From assembly GCA_025355325.1 (NCBI GenBank), contig JANXZX010000101.1, positions 20,922 through 84,921 of the forward strand: DNA of 64,000 bases, read 5' to 3'. The position numbers were made by a program, and so were the translations under genes. This document shows positions 10,016 to 19,761 of the stretch, piece after piece. The DNA is from Geobacteraceae bacterium. Lineage in GTDB: Bacteria > Desulfobacterota > Desulfuromonadia > Geobacterales > Pseudopelobacteraceae. Within the stretch, counting starts at the first letter, position 1. Each line of letters begins with the position of its first letter. The notes below the pieces were generated by a model. The model was not told the DNA's origin. It saw only the letters and a program-made list of their open reading frames with translations, and did no database searches.

Positions 10016-10752
10016 CTGTAGCCATGACCAAATTCATAATTTCCTGTTCAGTCGTTCTTGTCTGTGTTTGCGCCATCTTTGCAATTAATTCAGGTGGAGT
10101 GTCTGCTCGATATTTTGAAAACCAGGGGCAAATAACCAGTGAGCATCCAACTATATACCTATTGAGAAATACATCAGATGTATACCGGCTTTGGGAAAAG
10201 AAAAAGGTCCACGGTAGAGTCGTCATCCACCTTGGCAAGTTTCTTCACTATGTTCACCCGGATTTTGACCCAGACTATACGGTACCTAAATCAAACTATC
10301 CATTGAAGGTCATAAAACCGCATGAATTCAAGAATGCTGAGATAAATTTCAGTAATTTTCTTTGGGCAGCCATGGATACCGGTATCGTCAGAAAAACCTA
10401 CAACGTCATCCCACTCACCGATTTTCAAGGCCGCTTTAGTCTTGAGAAAGCAAACACCACTCCGATTGACGTCGTTGAAAACGATTTCGCATCCGCCCGA
10501 ATCATAACAACACGCCTCCCCTCAACACGTGAGCCGGTGCTTCTCAATTTAGATGCTTCCTATTTTGGGAATCTTGATATCTCAGCATTTGAGAATCAGC
10601 TCAGAACCGCACGGCTTCCAGCCGACATAATTACCGTATGCCTTTCGGAAGACTCCCCTGATGTCAGCGAGGCAGAACGCAGGAAGGCACGGGAATTCGT
10701 CAGTAAGATGTCTGGATTTGCCAGCATTGTTGAGCCTGGGAACCGCATTTGA
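10012..10752 (+). CDS. Hypothetical exported or membrane-anchored protein
   Basis: ORF overlapping upstream stop, N-terminal hydrophobic segment; no family recognised. Confidence 0.75.
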   Translation: MTVAMTKFIISCSVVLVCVCAIFAINSGGVSARYFENQGQITSEHPTIYLLRNTSDVYRLWEKKKVHGRVVIHLGKFLHYVHPDFDPDYTVPKSNYPLKVIKPHEFKNAEINFSNFLWAAMDTGIVRKTYNVIPLTDFQGRFSLEKANTTPIDVVENDFASARIITTRLPSTREPVLLNLDASYFGNLDISAFENQLRTARLPADIITVCLSEDSPDVSEAERRKAREFVSKMSGFASIVEPGNRI

Positions 10753-10772
10753 CAGAAACAGGAGAACAATGA

Positions 10773-12035
10773 ATGTTTGGGAAAGCTGCGAGCAACAAGG
10801 TGTTTATATTCGGATTAGTCCTACTCACTCTGATTGCAGCAGGGCTACGTATGTACGGACTTGCGGCTACGCCACCGACCTCGGATGATTTCGGAGTCGT
10901 AGCTTCTGCATTCGATTTCGTAAAAGGTGGTCATTATGGGCCAACCATGTGGCAACACCCCAAATTACGAGACCTCTTGACGTATGTTGCCATGACTTCC
11001 TTTGATGGCAGCGTCTGGGGGGTAAAATTAGTCAGCTTAACCCTCGGCACACTATCTGTTCCCGTTCTGGGGTTACTCGCCAGGAAACTGTTTGCATCAA
11101 ACGGCATCGCGCTTCTGGCGGCGTTTTTTATGGCGATTGATTCCGTTCACATCGATTTTTCCAGACAGGCAATTCAAGAAGTACATATGCCGTTTTTTTG
11201 CCTGCTCGCAATTCTCGCAGCCTTGTACTCAGGTACGAAACGCAACCCACTGCTGCTCATCATATCCGGATTGCTGTTCGGCCTGGGGTTGGCGGGAAAG
11301 TGGTATGTTGTCTTTCCGCTGGTAGTTACTTTCAGCTTTCTGACTTTTTCGACATTTACGGCGGAAGGTGTGTCCAACCGGGAAAAATGTGGCGAGATGG
11401 TTTTGCTCCTTTCAACACTGGTTGTGCTCCCGATAACAGTTTATATGCTCACGTACCTGCCATGGTTCCTGAATCGCGGTTACGACATTTCAGATTGGTT
11501 TACTGCACAGAAATTCATGGCACATGAAAATCTGGTTCATCAGGGATTCAATACCTACCTGATTGAAAATTCCTCTTATCCGGCATTATGGTTCCTCAAG
11601 CCGGTGACATGGGCCGATTTCATTGTTGCGGCCAGTAAGCCGGTAATTTGGATTGCAGTTTCAAACCCGTTCGTATGGATGTTGACTCTGCCTGCCACAA
11701 TATTTCTGCTGTACAAGGGGATTAAGGAAAAGGTCTGGAGCCACCTCTTCATCTCCGCGCTGTTTTGGAGTTCCTATCTGCCACTCGCTCTCGCACGAAG
11801 ACCAATTTGGGTTAACACCTCCTTTGCCGTCACTCCGTTCGCATTCATCATTGTCGCGTATGCCGTAACCACATGGCTCCGGAACACGAAACACAGAGAC
11901 CGGTTCCTATATCTCTATCTCAGCACCGTTATTATCGTATCTGTGCCCTTGTATCTGCTTGCTACCGGAAAGGGATTTGACAATGTGCTGCTACAGCCCA
12001 TTACAGAATTATTCAGGCCAATGAATGAACGATAA
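10773..12035 (+). CDS. Polytopic glycosyltransferase (GT39/ArnT-like)
   Basis: Multiple TM segments, N-terminal PPTSDDFGVVASAFDFVKGGHYGPTMWQHPKLRDLLTY. Confidence 0.8.
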   Translation: MFGKAASNKVFIFGLVLLTLIAAGLRMYGLAATPPTSDDFGVVASAFDFVKGGHYGPTMWQHPKLRDLLTYVAMTSFDGSVWGVKLVSLTLGTLSVPVLGLLARKLFASNGIALLAAFFMAIDSVHIDFSRQAIQEVHMPFFCLLAILAALYSGTKRNPLLLIISGLLFGLGLAGKWYVVFPLVVTFSFLTFSTFTAEGVSNREKCGEMVLLLSTLVVLPITVYMLTYLPWFLNRGYDISDWFTAQKFMAHENLVHQGFNTYLIENSSYPALWFLKPVTWADFIVAASKPVIWIAVSNPFVWMLTLPATIFLLYKGIKEKVWSHLFISALFWSSYLPLALARRPIWVNTSFAVTPFAFIIVAYAVTTWLRNTKHRDRFLYLYLSTVIIVSVPLYLLATGKGFDNVLLQPITELFRPMNER

Positions 12036-13464
12036 CAAAAAAAATGTAGTGATTGTCGGCGCCGGAATAACCGGACTTGTGCTTGCCTACACCCTCAGTC
12101 GCGATGGGCATGATGTGGTGCTGGTCGAAAAGGAACAGCGGGTCGGGGGACTGGCCAGGAGCTACGAATATGATGGATTCGTCTTTGACATCGGTCCGCA
12201 CCGCTTCCATTCAGACCACCCCGAGGTCAACAGCCTGATCCACGAAGTTCTTGATGATGACTATCGAATGATCTCGAGGAAGAGCGGGGTCAAGATGTTT
12301 GAGGCCTATTTTGACTGGCCTTTAGGGCCTGGATCGTTATTAAAACTACCGCTTAAGCATATAGTTCCTATAGCCCTCGACCTCTTGCGAAAGAAAAATC
12401 AAACTACTGACAGCTTTGAAGATTACATTATAAGCAAATACGGGAAAACGCTTTATCAGATATTTTTCAAGCCATATACTGAAAAATTTCTCCAGATGCC
12501 ATGCCCTGAAATCTCACGCGACTGGGCTATTACCGGCATAGACCGCGCTGTTATTGATAAGAAAGCGCAGTTCAATGATCTCTTGTCATTGGCAAAAACG
12601 CTCCTGGAAAGCAAGCCGGAGACTCAATTTATCTACCCGGAAAGCGGTGGGATGCAGGTATTTTGTGATCTGTTGCAGGATCGGATTATTCAATACGGCG
12701 GGCGTGTACTCATGGACTCAAAAATTGACCGGATTGAATACTCGGGTACGTCCGTCACTGGAGTCGCCATAAATGGTGAGGAGTACCGATGCGACGATCT
12801 GGTTTGGACCGCACCGATAAACGAAGTCCTTACCCTACTCAACGAACCGCGAACTGATTTGGAGTATCTTTCGCTAGTTCTCTATAATTATCGCCTCAAC
12901 AGAGTGCCAAACGTTGATTACCAGTGGTGTTACTTTGGCAGTTCAGACATTCCGTTCAACAGAGTTTCAATACCGTCTTTGTTTAATCCGGCACTGGCTC
13001 CAAACGGGAAATCGGGGGCATGTGTCGAGGTTACCTGCATGAAAGGGGATGACTTCTGGAACGCACCGCAGAAAGCGGAGGCTGCAATCAGGAAAAAACT
13101 CTGTTCATCTGGTGTCATTCGAAACACCGGGGACATTGTCGGATTCAATATTGAGAAAGTAAGTAACGCGTATCCGATATACTCTCTCGGCTACAAATCT
13201 GTGCTGGACAACAATCTGCAAAGACTCAGCCGCTATGGAAATCTGAAGCTTCTCGGCCGGACCGGAGCATTCTGGTATAACAACATGGATCACTCCATCG
13301 AAGCTGCCTTATGCTACCACGAGGAGTTAACCGGTATAAAAGTTAAAATGAAGTCGGTTGTGGGCTCGAAGCCTGAAATCATCGACAACGCACCTTTTTT
13401 CCAGCCGTACGGTTTGTCATCAGCACCAGCCACATTAATCAATCAGCGCGCCTGGCCAAAATAG
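12025..13464 (+). CDS. FAD-dependent amine oxidase/protoporphyrinogen-oxidase-like flavoprotein
   Basis: VVIVGAGITGLVLAYTLSRDGHDVVLVEKEQRVGGLARS dinucleotide fold; GPHRFHSDHPEV. Confidence 0.88.
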   Translation: MNDNKKNVVIVGAGITGLVLAYTLSRDGHDVVLVEKEQRVGGLARSYEYDGFVFDIGPHRFHSDHPEVNSLIHEVLDDDYRMISRKSGVKMFEAYFDWPLGPGSLLKLPLKHIVPIALDLLRKKNQTTDSFEDYIISKYGKTLYQIFFKPYTEKFLQMPCPEISRDWAITGIDRAVIDKKAQFNDLLSLAKTLLESKPETQFIYPESGGMQVFCDLLQDRIIQYGGRVLMDSKIDRIEYSGTSVTGVAINGEEYRCDDLVWTAPINEVLTLLNEPRTDLEYLSLVLYNYRLNRVPNVDYQWCYFGSSDIPFNRVSIPSLFNPALAPNGKSGACVEVTCMKGDDFWNAPQKAEAAIRKKLCSSGVIRNTGDIVGFNIEKVSNAYPIYSLGYKSVLDNNLQRLSRYGNLKLLGRTGAFWYNNMDHSIEAALCYHEELTGIKVKMKSVVGSKPEIIDNAPFFQPYGLSSAPATLINQRAWPK

Positions 13465-13475
13465 TTCACGCATTA

Positions 13476-14210
13476 TCATGCACGATGTTTATTGCCGGTA
13501 AACCGGGAAATAATCGAGTTAAGCCGGAGTTTCCAGACCATTAGTACCGCTTCCCGGACAATAGTTCCCGACATTTTTGAAGTACCAGCATGACGATCAA
13601 CAAAAATTATCGGTATTTCGGCAATGCGGAACCCTTTTTCCATGCAATGGTAATTCATTTCAATCTGGAACGAATAGCCGTCTGATTTTATTCTGGAGAG
13701 GTCGATTGCTTCGATAGTAGAACGCCGAAAGCATTTGAACCCGCCTGTGCAGTCCCGCAACGGCAAACCGGTAACCAACCGTGCATACACACTCGCAAAA
13801 TAACTTAAGATCAGACGTCTGATTGGCCAGTTGACAACACTTACTCCGTTGAGATAACGAGACCCGATAACCAGATCATTTTCCTCGATTGCAGACAGAA
13901 AGGAAGGCAATGATTTTGGGTCATGTGAAAAATCAGCATCCATTTCAAACAAATAGTCTGCACCCATCGCAAGCGCCGCTTTAAATCCCTCTCGATAGGC
14001 AGAACCCAAACCAAGTTTCCCTGCGCGATGCAGTACGTGAACCCGGTCGTTTCCAGATATCAGTTCATCGATAATTGAGCCGGTGCCGTCCGGAGAATTA
14101 TCATCAACAAAAAGTATCTGGAGATCAGGGCTCTGTTCGAGAACAGCACTTGTTAAAGGCCTGACATTATCTTTTTCGTTGTAGGTTGGTATTATAACAA
14201 ATGCCTTCAT
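13476..14210 (-). CDS. Polyprenol monophosphomannose synthase-like GT2
   Basis: VIIPTYNEKDNVRPL, FVDDNSPDGTG, EMDADFSHDPKSLP. Confidence 0.9.
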   Translation of the reverse strand: MKAFVIIPTYNEKDNVRPLTSAVLEQSPDLQILFVDDNSPDGTGSIIDELISGNDRVHVLHRAGKLGLGSAYREGFKAALAMGADYLFEMDADFSHDPKSLPSFLSAIEENDLVIGSRYLNGVSVVNWPIRRLILSYFASVYARLVTGLPLRDCTGGFKCFRRSTIEAIDLSRIKSDGYSFQIEMNYHCMEKGFRIAEIPIIFVDRHAGTSKMSGTIVREAVLMVWKLRLNSIISRFTGNKHRA

Positions 14211-14393
14211 AAATCCGCCTCCAATTGAAATTGCCTAATACTACATGACTCCGAACCACGTTACTTAAGGATATAAAAACCACTCTTTGATATATATGAG
14301 CGCTGAACTATTAAAGTCAAGTTTTACAGTATGCTGAAAAACTCCGATAATAATACTGACGCATATGCAATAGAACCACTTATCATGTTCGAC

Positions 14394-14517
14394 ACCACAA
14401 AACATTCCCGCTTGACATGAAAAAATATAGCGGTAGTCTGTGGATGCTCTGCCATCGCGCAGCAATACGCAACAAATTCTGCTTATCAGGAGCACAACCG
14501 TGGCGCGACGACTGCCA
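14394..14517 (+). repeat. Long direct repeat copy 2 (native-looking promoter of radical SAM gene at 14500)
   Basis: Matches 6476-6599 at constant offset 7918; four mismatches seen. Confidence 0.9.
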
Positions 14518-15819
14518 AAAATGCTGTATGCCGATCATAAAGGAAACATCTTCGACCATCCCGAACTCTGTATGGCCGGGATGAGCGGTGACGTACCGAC
14601 CCTGCCGGAGGATATCGAACTGATACCGCTTCCCGAGGACAGCAGGCTGTTTACCATGCCGGCCATGCCGCCCGTCGCCTGGGACCCGCGCAAAAAAACC
14701 TTCATCACAGTTGATACCCTGAGGGAGGGGAAGCGAAGTCATCGTATCCAGGCGGTATCCGCCTTCATGGCCCCCGGCTATCTGCGTACCCTGCTGCCGG
14801 CGTGTGATTATTCACGCAAAACCGAACTGCTGCCGCTCTGGTCATATACTGCCGTAGGGTGGGATGAAGATCGCGACTGTTTCGTGGTCGCGGCAACCAA
14901 AGTGGACAACAACAGCAACTGGAATCCGGTTAATTACGATGACCGAACCCTTGACCCGCTGGTCAGAGAGATGCTGAAGCAGATGCCGGACAATCGACTG
15001 CTGGAGCAGCTGTCTCGCTGCGCTGTTGACTATCACTGCTTTGCCGCGAAAAACCTGTTCTACCGCCGCTGGGAGGCGCCGTTGCCGACTTCTCCGGTCT
15101 GCAACTCGGCCTGCCTCGGCTGCATCAGCCTGCAGGCATCGGAATGCTGCCCCTCCAATCATGACCGGATCGGCTTCGTCCCGACGCCGGAAGAATTGTG
15201 CGAACTCGCCCTCCCCCATCTGGAGAAGGCAGAAGAGGCAATCGTCTCCTATGGTCAAGGATGCGAGGGTGATCCTATTCTGCAGGCCGACACCATTGCC
15301 GAAGCGACCCGGCGCATGAAAAAGGGGACTTCGCGCGGGACGGTCAATTTCAACTCAAACGGATCGATACCCGAACGGGTACAGCAGTTGTGTGATGCCG
15401 GTATGGATTCGTTCCGATTTTCCATGAATTCGGTGCGAGAAGAGCCCTATAATTGCTATTACCGGCCCAAGGGGTACCGGTTCGACGATGTGCTCCGCTC
15501 GGTACATATTGCCAAACAGGCCGGTCGTTTTACTTCGATCAACTATCTGGTTTCTCCCGGTGTGTCAGATGCCCCGGAAGAGGTCGAAGCTCTGCTGAAA
15601 TTTGTCGCCGAAACGAATATCGATATGATTCAGATGCGCAATCTGTCTATTGATCCTGAGTACTACAACCGAGAAATGGGTGTGCAGGGCAAAGGGATCG
15701 GCATGTATCGACTGCTGCAGCGTTTGAAAAAAGAGTTCCCGCGCCTGCAATTCGGTTACTATAATAGAACCAAAGAGAATTTTTATCCTCCCGGATTTGA
15801 GACCGGTTGGCCAATCTGA
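14500..15819 (+). CDS. Radical SAM protein (GTG start inside the direct repeat)
   Basis: CNSACLGCIS (CX3CX2C), VSYGQGCEGDPIL; AGGAG RBS before GTG. Confidence 0.85.
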   Translation: MARRLPKMLYADHKGNIFDHPELCMAGMSGDVPTLPEDIELIPLPEDSRLFTMPAMPPVAWDPRKKTFITVDTLREGKRSHRIQAVSAFMAPGYLRTLLPACDYSRKTELLPLWSYTAVGWDEDRDCFVVAATKVDNNSNWNPVNYDDRTLDPLVREMLKQMPDNRLLEQLSRCAVDYHCFAAKNLFYRRWEAPLPTSPVCNSACLGCISLQASECCPSNHDRIGFVPTPEELCELALPHLEKAEEAIVSYGQGCEGDPILQADTIAEATRRMKKGTSRGTVNFNSNGSIPERVQQLCDAGMDSFRFSMNSVREEPYNCYYRPKGYRFDDVLRSVHIAKQAGRFTSINYLVSPGVSDAPEEVEALLKFVAETNIDMIQMRNLSIDPEYYNREMGVQGKGIGMYRLLQRLKKEFPRLQFGYYNRTKENFYPPGFETGWPI

Positions 15820-16002
15820 TTGAGCATGTAGGAGGGTGTTCTTCATACTAAATGCGAGTCAGATGATTTCCGATTATATCGGCCAGATCATTATTGATGC
15901 TGAAACAGCAAAGAATGAAACAGCCAAGCCGGAACAGAATTAGCTTGCATATCCATATCGGTTAAATATAATGCTCCATATCACAGCTTAAGGAGCACTA
16001 CA

Positions 16003-17307
16003 TTGAATCTATTAGAGTCGATCACATTTTGGAACCCCTGGTGGCAAAACGAGAGTGACTGGCTTCAGGCAGTCGAACGGGAAGGCATAGGCCTTATCCG
16101 TGATCTTCTGAAACGGAAGGAAATACTCACTATCACCGGCGTCCGCCGATCCGGTAAAACTACAATACTGCATTTGCTTGTTCAAGGCCTCCTGAATGAA
16201 GGCGTCACTCCACGCAACATACTCCATCTAAACCTGGAAGATCCGGCCTTCACCGGCATATCAATCCTTACCCTGTACGAGAAGTATCTCGAACTGATGA
16301 ATCCTGACGAAAGCCTGTATCTTTTTCTCGATGAAATACAGGAAGCTGACCAGTGGCAGCGTGACCTTCGCAAACTCTATGATGGATCTCGGAATATCAA
16401 GATGGTCATAACCGGATCTAACTCTTCCCTGCTCAAAGGTGAGTACGCCACCCTCCTGACAGGCCGGACTCTGACAACGGAAATATTCCCCTTTTCATTT
16501 CGAGAGGCGCTTATTGCATCGGGCTGGAATAAGGGATTTGAGCTTCATGTCCTGTTAGCCAACAAATCAAAGATGATATACCAGTTCAATGAGTACCTGA
16601 AGGAAGGTGGATTCCCCGAAGTCGTTCGCGAGCCGAACAAAAAACTCAAGACACTTCTGCTCAAAGAATATTACAATTCCATCCTGACCAGGGACGTGCT
16701 GCGCCGCTATCCCATACGCCAGACAGCCCGCTACGAAGCAGCGGCACACTATCTCATCAGCAATGCCACCTCACCCTTCAGCCCGAAAGGATTATCACCG
16801 ATTCTCGGTACTGCACAGCATACGCTTGAGGAGTACCTGAGCTACTTAGAGGATGTGTACCTCTTTTTGACGCTAAAACATTTTTCCTATTCGGTTCGTC
16901 AGCAACTAACCTACCCTCGCAAGATATACAGCATCGACAACGGCTTCATACAGACGGTCTCATTCAAGTTTTCAGAGGACACCGGCAAGTTACTTGAAAA
17001 CCTTGTGTTGACTGAACTAATACGGCGTGGCTGTGAGTGCTACTACTGGAAAGGTAAAAAAGAATGTGACTTTCTGATAATGGAAAACGGCAAGGTTACA
17101 ACTGCTATTCAAGTCACGGCAACCATGAATGATCAGACAACTAAAAAGCGCGAGATTGCCGGTGTCATGGAGGCGATGGCTGAGTTTAGTCTTTCGGAAG
17201 GCTATATACTGACGCTTGAGGAAGAGGAAACCATTCAGGAGAATGAAAATACTATCCACGTACTACCTGTTTGGCGTTGGTGTCTGATAACTTCAGAAAA
17301 ACAATAG
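16003..17307 (+). CDS. AAA ATPase with DUF4143-type C-terminus
   Basis: ITGVRRSGKTTIL Walker A, LYLFLDEIQEADQWQRDLRKLYD, C-terminal LLENLVLTELIRRGCECYYWKGKKECDFLI. Confidence 0.88.
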   Translation: MNLLESITFWNPWWQNESDWLQAVEREGIGLIRDLLKRKEILTITGVRRSGKTTILHLLVQGLLNEGVTPRNILHLNLEDPAFTGISILTLYEKYLELMNPDESLYLFLDEIQEADQWQRDLRKLYDGSRNIKMVITGSNSSLLKGEYATLLTGRTLTTEIFPFSFREALIASGWNKGFELHVLLANKSKMIYQFNEYLKEGGFPEVVREPNKKLKTLLLKEYYNSILTRDVLRRYPIRQTARYEAAAHYLISNATSPFSPKGLSPILGTAQHTLEEYLSYLEDVYLFLTLKHFSYSVRQQLTYPRKIYSIDNGFIQTVSFKFSEDTGKLLENLVLTELIRRGCECYYWKGKKECDFLIMENGKVTTAIQVTATMNDQTTKKREIAGVMEAMAEFSLSEGYILTLEEEETIQENENTIHVLPVWRWCLITSEKQ

Positions 17308-17517
17308 CTTTTGCATCCAAATTGACGTAACGGACTCTACCACCACTGGTGCTGTACATGCTCCTTTGTGGTCTATATCAATCGCATTTCCATTCAGCTA
17401 ATAGTAAGCCAGACTTTTCTACTACATACGGCACTATTCCACTTGCATACTTCACAACTTCTATATAAAATATCGCGTATTATTAGAATGTTACATCAAT
17501 ATATGTAAGGACATACG

Positions 17518-19095
17518 GTGCGTATATTTATCTCCATCAGCTTGCTAGTCTGTATGTTGGCCATGAGTTTTACCGCCTGGACTGCTGAGGATCGTTCTCT
17601 GATTGTCCGCAAGAAGAGCTCTTCCACCGAACGGCGCCTGGCATTGGTTATCGGTAACAACAGCTATCAGGACGCACCACTGAAAAACCCGATGAACGAT
17701 GCCGATGCCATGGCCGCAGCCCTTAAAGAAACAGGCTTTGAGGTAATTATACGCAAAAACGCTGACAGGCGTGCCATGTTTTCCGCCATTAAAGAGTTCG
17801 GCCAGAAGCTGAAGAAAAATGATGTTGGCCTTTTCTACTACGCCGGTCATGGCATTCAGGTTGAAAGCCTGAATTACCTGCTTCCGGTTGACCTGCGCAA
17901 CAGCGACCTGCAGGATGCCGATGACCTGCGCCGCGACGCCCTGCCTCTTAACGAACTTATGGAACGAATGCGGGACGCCGGCACCAACAACATCGTCATA
18001 CTTGATGCCTGCCGCGATAATCCTTTTCTGGCTAAATTGAGTAGAAGTTCCTCGCGTGGTCTGGCCAAAGTGGTTACACCGGCCAGTACATCAATCCTCT
18101 ATTCCACGGATCCCGGCAATACAGCATCGGACGGCGCGAGCGGTGATAACGGCATCTTCACAAAACACCTGGTGGGGACAATCCGCAAGGAAGGACTGGA
18201 ACTTGTTGACGTCATGCGCGAGGTTTCCCTCGCGGTCAATCGCGATACTTCAGGCGTACAGAGACCGGTCTTTGACGGAGTATTGTCGTCCAAATTCTAT
18301 TTTAATCCATTAGAAGCGCCATTACCTCCTGTCACAATCCCCACCGTGCCTGCGACTACAGTTACACCTGTTTCGGACCTGCGGTTTTGGGAAAGCGCAG
18401 AAAAGGCAAATACACTCTCCGCATACCGTGCCTATTTAAAAAAATTCCCCTCTGGTGATTTTGCGGATATTGCCTTAGATAAAATTCAGCAGTTTGAGGC
18501 TGATAAAACCAGGGCGACAGAAGCATCTAAAGCCGATCTTGAGAGAAAAACTCTTGAAGTCGCAGAAAAGGAACGATTGATAAAGGAACGACTGGAACAG
18601 GATCGACGATTGAAAGAATTGGAAGCAAAGCTCGTGCAAACGGAGGAAAGATCAAAGCAGATTGGAAATAAATTCCTTAAATCTATTGAAGTAAAAAAAG
18701 GAATAGAGACTAATAAATGCAAGGAATACTCCGATGATCCCCTGATCTATACTGACCCGCAGACCTGCCTGATGTGGCCGAGGAATGGGAACCTGGCTGA
18801 CAAAAAGCTTGATTTGAACGACGCCAGAAAGTGGGCAAAGAAACTAACTTATGGTGGCTACAGTGACTGGCGAGTACCAACAGTTGATGAACTTGAGACT
18901 TTTATTAAACAAGGGGGCAGGAGACCCTCTGAGTGGCTTAATAGTTCAGGTTTTAACAACGCCAAAGACCAATACTATTTAACCTCCAGCAAAAGAATGT
19001 GGACCATTGTCATCGATTTATATAGTGGCAGCATAAATGACAGGATAGCCCAGCCTTCATCCTCCTACGTCTGGCCAGTTCGCGGCGGAGAGTAA
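17518..19095 (+). CDS. Caspase-like (peptidase C14) protein with C-terminal DUF1566/Lcl domain
   Basis: RLALVIGNNSYQ, FYYAGHGIQ and IVILDACRDNPF His/Cys dyad; LMWPRNGN...DWRVPTVDELETFI C-terminus; signal peptide. Confidence 0.9.
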   Translation: MRIFISISLLVCMLAMSFTAWTAEDRSLIVRKKSSSTERRLALVIGNNSYQDAPLKNPMNDADAMAAALKETGFEVIIRKNADRRAMFSAIKEFGQKLKKNDVGLFYYAGHGIQVESLNYLLPVDLRNSDLQDADDLRRDALPLNELMERMRDAGTNNIVILDACRDNPFLAKLSRSSSRGLAKVVTPASTSILYSTDPGNTASDGASGDNGIFTKHLVGTIRKEGLELVDVMREVSLAVNRDTSGVQRPVFDGVLSSKFYFNPLEAPLPPVTIPTVPATTVTPVSDLRFWESAEKANTLSAYRAYLKKFPSGDFADIALDKIQQFEADKTRATEASKADLERKTLEVAEKERLIKERLEQDRRLKELEAKLVQTEERSKQIGNKFLKSIEVKKGIETNKCKEYSDDPLIYTDPQTCLMWPRNGNLADKKLDLNDARKWAKKLTYGGYSDWRVPTVDELETFIKQGGRRPSEWLNSSGFNNAKDQYYLTSSKRMWTIVIDLYSGSINDRIAQPSSSYVWPVRGGE

Positions 19096-19431
19096 TTTTG
19101 CTTCATATAGGGCGGCTGGCGTTTCCTCAGCATTGCAAACCCCTTATCCGTGCAATTTTATAAGTTCTTTTACCTTTTTATTGCTACACCTGCCAGCACA
19201 ACTCCCACGGGGAGACTAGATATTACAGCGAATGGCGGAGTATTTTAGTAGCGAACAGGTTGACTGAAATCCCCATAACAACCAGAGGCGTTAAGTTATT
19301 TCAGAAAGACTCAGAAAAGTCTGTGGCCTAGTTTACTGAAGCGACTGTAGTGGCGAATACAAAACCCGTGGAGATTAAAAAGTAGCAGAATTTATCTACA
19401 CTTCCGAAAAGAAGAGAAGGCAGGGAAGAAG

Positions 19432-19761
19432 TCAAAAGTCTGATGTACCGGTGTATCGACCGCTGGGAAGTCTGGTGCAAAAGCGCCCTCTATAATATTT
19501 ACCATCCGGGCACAAAGCAAAAAATCCAATGTTGTGAATAAATATGGCTGAAGGGGATGACATAGGTTCGATACCATTATCCGCTACGATGCTACTAACA
19601 AGAACTAAACCGCACTTAGTCCCTTGAATATACGTACCGTCAACCGGACATTGCCTGCATTTACCATCGAGATGGTACGTGCCATTGGGACAATGTATAG
19701 CAGCATACAACGGAGACGCAAATAAGATACTGAGAACAATTAAAATAATCTGTTTTGCCAT
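19432..19761 (-). CDS. Small secreted Cys-rich hypothetical protein
   Basis: Signal peptide; repeated CPxGxY...C motifs. Confidence 0.5.
   Translation of the reverse strand: MAKQIILIVLSILFASPLYAAIHCPNGTYHLDGKCRQCPVDGTYIQGTKCGLVLVSSIVADNGIEPMSSPSAIFIHNIGFFALCPDGKYYRGRFCTRLPSGRYTGTSDF

Noticed and set aside
15836-15943. Small ORF MFFILNASQMISDYIGQIIIDAETAKNETAKPEQN
   Set aside because: 35 codons, weak evidence, no recognisable family.
17518-19095. Caspase-gasdermin style phage defence operon
   Set aside because: No pore-forming gasdermin-like ORF next to the caspase gene; neighbours are envelope proteins.
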